Origin: Arenibaculum pallidiluteum
GTDB taxonomy: Bacteria > Pseudomonadota > Alphaproteobacteria > Azospirillales > Azospirillaceae
Direction of reading: 5' to 3'
Length of the DNA: 64,000 nt
Assembly: GCF_017355985.1 (NCBI RefSeq)
Contig: NZ_JAFIQU010000012.1
Location: forward strand, 62,001-126,000
The translations under genes and the position numbers were made by a program. Below the pieces are notes generated by a model. That model was not told the origin of the DNA. It worked only from the letters and a program-made list of their open reading frames with translations, and did not search any database. Below, piece after piece: positions 62,296 through 64,000 of the stretch (within the stretch, counting starts at the first letter, position 1; every line of letters begins with the position of its first letter).

Positions 62296-63462
62296 ATGGT
62301 CTCCGAGCTTCCAGAGAGCGTCTACCGGGAGGTCGGCCTCGACCTCGCGGCCCTGCTCGCCCCGCTTCCGGAGGGCGAAGGGGCCGGCGAGGACATCCGC
62401 TACGCGCCCGAAATGGACGCGTTGGCCGAGGCGCGCCGAACCGAGGACGAGACCGAGCAGGGCGTCTGGCAGACCTCCTTCAAGAAGGCCGACTGGCGCG
62501 CGGTGGTCCGCATGTCCGCCGACCTGCTGGAGACGCGGTCCAAGGACCTCCAGGTTGCGGTCTGGCTGGTCCAGGCGCTTGCCCGGCAACACGGGCTCAA
62601 GGGGCTGGCCGTGGGCGTCGACCTGGTCACGCGGCTGACCGAGGCCTTCTGGCCGTCGCTGTGGCCGCGCCCGGACGAGGACGACCTGGAGCCGCGCCTC
62701 GGGCCCTACTTCTGGATGGACGCCCACCTGAAGTCGGAGGTCCTCCAGGCCGTGGTGACCGAGCCCCCGCCCAACGAGCGGCAAGGGCTCGACTTCCAGG
62801 GCATCATCCGGTCGCGCAAGCTCCGCCACCTGGCGAGCAACAACCCGAGAGCCTATCAGCAGGCGCTATCCGAGGGGGAACGCTCCCCCGAGGACGCCGA
62901 CGCCGCCTTTGCCCAGACCTCCGATCGGTTCGTCCAGGATCGGCGGGACGAGGTCCGGCTGGCGCTCGCCGCCGCCCGCCGCCTGTGCGCAGCGCTGGAC
63001 GCCACCGCCGGCCGGCAGGCGCCGAGCCTCTCCGAGTTCCTCGGAGTGCTCCAGGACGTCGAGCGCTTCCTGGGCCAAGCGGCGGCGGAGCGTGGCCTGG
63101 ACCGGCGACCCGATCCCGATCCCGAGCCCGCCAGCGACAACGAGGAAGAAGACATGCCCGCGCGCGTGAACCCGCCCCGCTTTCAGATCGCCGCGGGCAT
63201 GCCTGCGATCTCCAATCGGCGCGCGGCCTACGCCCTGCTCGACTACGCCGCCGACTGGCTGCTGGAGAACGAGCCGCACAGCCCCGCGCCGTACCTCGTC
63301 AAGCGCGCCGTGTCCTGGGAGGACCGGAGCCTCAGGGAGGTGCTCGGCGAGCTCATGGCCAAAGGCGCGGACCCGTCCGCGATCTTCGAGGTCCTTGGCA
63401 TGAACGAGGAGGACGGCCGGCCGGCGCGCCGGCGCCGGGCCACCGCCTTGGCGGACGACTGA
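62296..63462 (+). CDS. tssA: T6SS cap/assembly protein TssA
   Basis: This 388-residue protein has an N-terminal ImpA_N domain (about 10-130: GEDIRYAPEMDALAEAR, WRAVVRMSADLLETRSKDLQ), a middle helical part with an acidic linker (about 255-285), and a C-terminal helical domain (ISNRRAAYALLDYAADWLLE, PYLVKRAVSWEDRSLREVL). TssA primes and caps the growing tail. It starts 1 base after the tssM stop. Confidence 0.92.
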   Translation: MVSELPESVYREVGLDLAALLAPLPEGEGAGEDIRYAPEMDALAEARRTEDETEQGVWQTSFKKADWRAVVRMSADLLETRSKDLQVAVWLVQALARQHGLKGLAVGVDLVTRLTEAFWPSLWPRPDEDDLEPRLGPYFWMDAHLKSEVLQAVVTEPPPNERQGLDFQGIIRSRKLRHLASNNPRAYQQALSEGERSPEDADAAFAQTSDRFVQDRRDEVRLALAAARRLCAALDATAGRQAPSLSEFLGVLQDVERFLGQAAAERGLDRRPDPDPEPASDNEEEDMPARVNPPRFQIAAGMPAISNRRAAYALLDYAADWLLENEPHSPAPYLVKRAVSWEDRSLREVLGELMAKGADPSAIFEVLGMNEEDGRPARRRRATALADD

Positions 63463-63638
63463 CGGGAGAAGGGCAAAAGCTTAAGCCTCGTTGGGAAATC
63501 TTGTCACACGGCGAGTGAGTCTAAAGTAGAGCAAGTGACCTAGTTTGAGTGGCCTTTGTGCCGAAACGATGTTAAAACCCCGTCAAGTCATGGCAATGTC
63601 CGTCGATTTGACTGCCAAGGTGAGGAGGCTGTCGCATC

Positions 63639-64000
63639 ATGTCTGAGAGCACGCAAAAGAAGTTGGACCGCATTCGTCCGCCGCGCGTCCAGATCACCTA
63701 TGACGTCCACATCGGGAACGCGACCGAGAAGAAGGAGCTGCCGCTCCTCATGGGCATCCTGGCGGATCTCTCGGGTAAGCCCGCGGAGCCCCTGCCCAAG
63801 GTGAAGGACCGGAAGTTCGTCGAGATCGACCGCGACAACTTCAACGACGTCCTCGCGGCCTCCGGCCCGCGTCTCGCCTTCCAGGTCGAGAACAAGCTGC
63901 AGGACGATGGCAGCAAGATGAACGTCCTCCTGAACTTCCGGGAGATCGACGACTTCGGCCCGGTCGCCGTGATCAAGCAGGTCCCGGCGCTCGCCCGCCT
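63639..64000 (+). CDS. tssB: T6SS contractile sheath small subunit TssB (3' partial)
   Basis: The window ends inside this gene. The 120 visible residues show the TssB/VipA start (RIRPPRVQITYDVHIGNA, ELPLLMGILADLSG) and the following DFGPVAVIKQVPAL segment. GAGGAG lies upstream. A gap of 176 bases after tssA, AT-richer than its surroundings, probably holds a separate promoter for the sheath genes; tssC should follow outside the window. Confidence 0.95.
   Translation, partial: MSESTQKKLDRIRPPRVQITYDVHIGNATEKKELPLLMGILADLSGKPAEPLPKVKDRKFVEIDRDNFNDVLAASGPRLAFQVENKLQDDGSKMNVLLNFREIDDFGPVAVIKQVPALAR

Noticed and set aside
63463-63638. Sigma-54 promoter upstream of tssB
   Set aside because: No GG-N10-GC pair with TGGC and TTGC context was found in the gap, so a sigma-54 start is not supported.

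Overview
The window is GC-rich DNA from what looks like an alphaproteobacterium, possibly Rhodospirillales-like. The supports are two GGAAC-N17-GTT promoters of the EcfG general-stress type, an HWE/HisKA_2-type kinase, PhnA-like and YihY membrane proteins, and a Zur box of the ATGTTAT-N3-ATAACAT type. The genus cannot be fixed from sequence alone. No rRNA, tRNA, CRISPR array or intact insertion sequence was recognised.

Left third (1-21 kb). A truncated M50 peptidase/HlyD-like membrane protein and an amidase come first. A Zur-controlled zinc operon follows: two tiny leader ORFs, ABC ATPase, permease, His-rich binding protein, CobW GTPase, WD40 protein and small unknown ORFs. Then come a small receiver protein, an FMN-dependent alpha-hydroxy-acid dehydrogenase with an MFS carrier, an OmpA-type lipoprotein, and a stress block (YihY, PhnA-like, DUF2382) with a candidate EcfG promoter facing each way. 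The spaces between these genes are unusually long and hold duplicated or decayed coding relics.

Middle (21-40 kb). A signalling island has three overlapping genes (receiver-HWE kinase, four-PAS CHASE kinase, Rcp1-like receiver), another receiver and a two-TM potassium channel with an RCK domain. Next is a catabolic island. A PAS-AAA-Fis sigma-54 activator is divergent from a clear -24/-12 promoter that drives a hydroxyacyl dehydrogenase, a BKACE cleavage enzyme, a 3-hydroxybutyrate dehydrogenase-like SDR and a periplasmic binding protein; a cyclase-family hydrolase follows. The inferred route takes a beta-hydroxy acid to a beta-keto acid, then to acetoacetate plus an acyl-CoA, then to 3-hydroxybutyrate. 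Three unrecognised helical or membrane-anchored proteins are scattered between these islands (28.6, 37.3 and 38.7 kb).

Right third (40-64 kb). A long plus-strand set leads into a type VI secretion system (tssJ-K-L-M-A-B, cut by the window end). Before the core lie an alanine-racemase-fold protein without its catalytic Tyr, a Tat-type ABC binding protein, an MFS transporter fused to duplicated periplasmic sensor modules, a GNAT enzyme, a KfrA-like repeat protein, a convergent TPR-methyltransferase pair, two further sensor/membrane proteins, a SpoIIE-fold pseudophosphatase, a lytic transglycosylase, a Cys-rich secreted protein and two SPOR proteins. Most neighbours overlap by 4 bases. The recurring themes are periplasmic sensing, peptidoglycan contact and dead-enzyme folds. 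I infer an envelope or peptidoglycan-cue sensing module that controls or anchors the T6SS; this is the most novel-looking part of the window.
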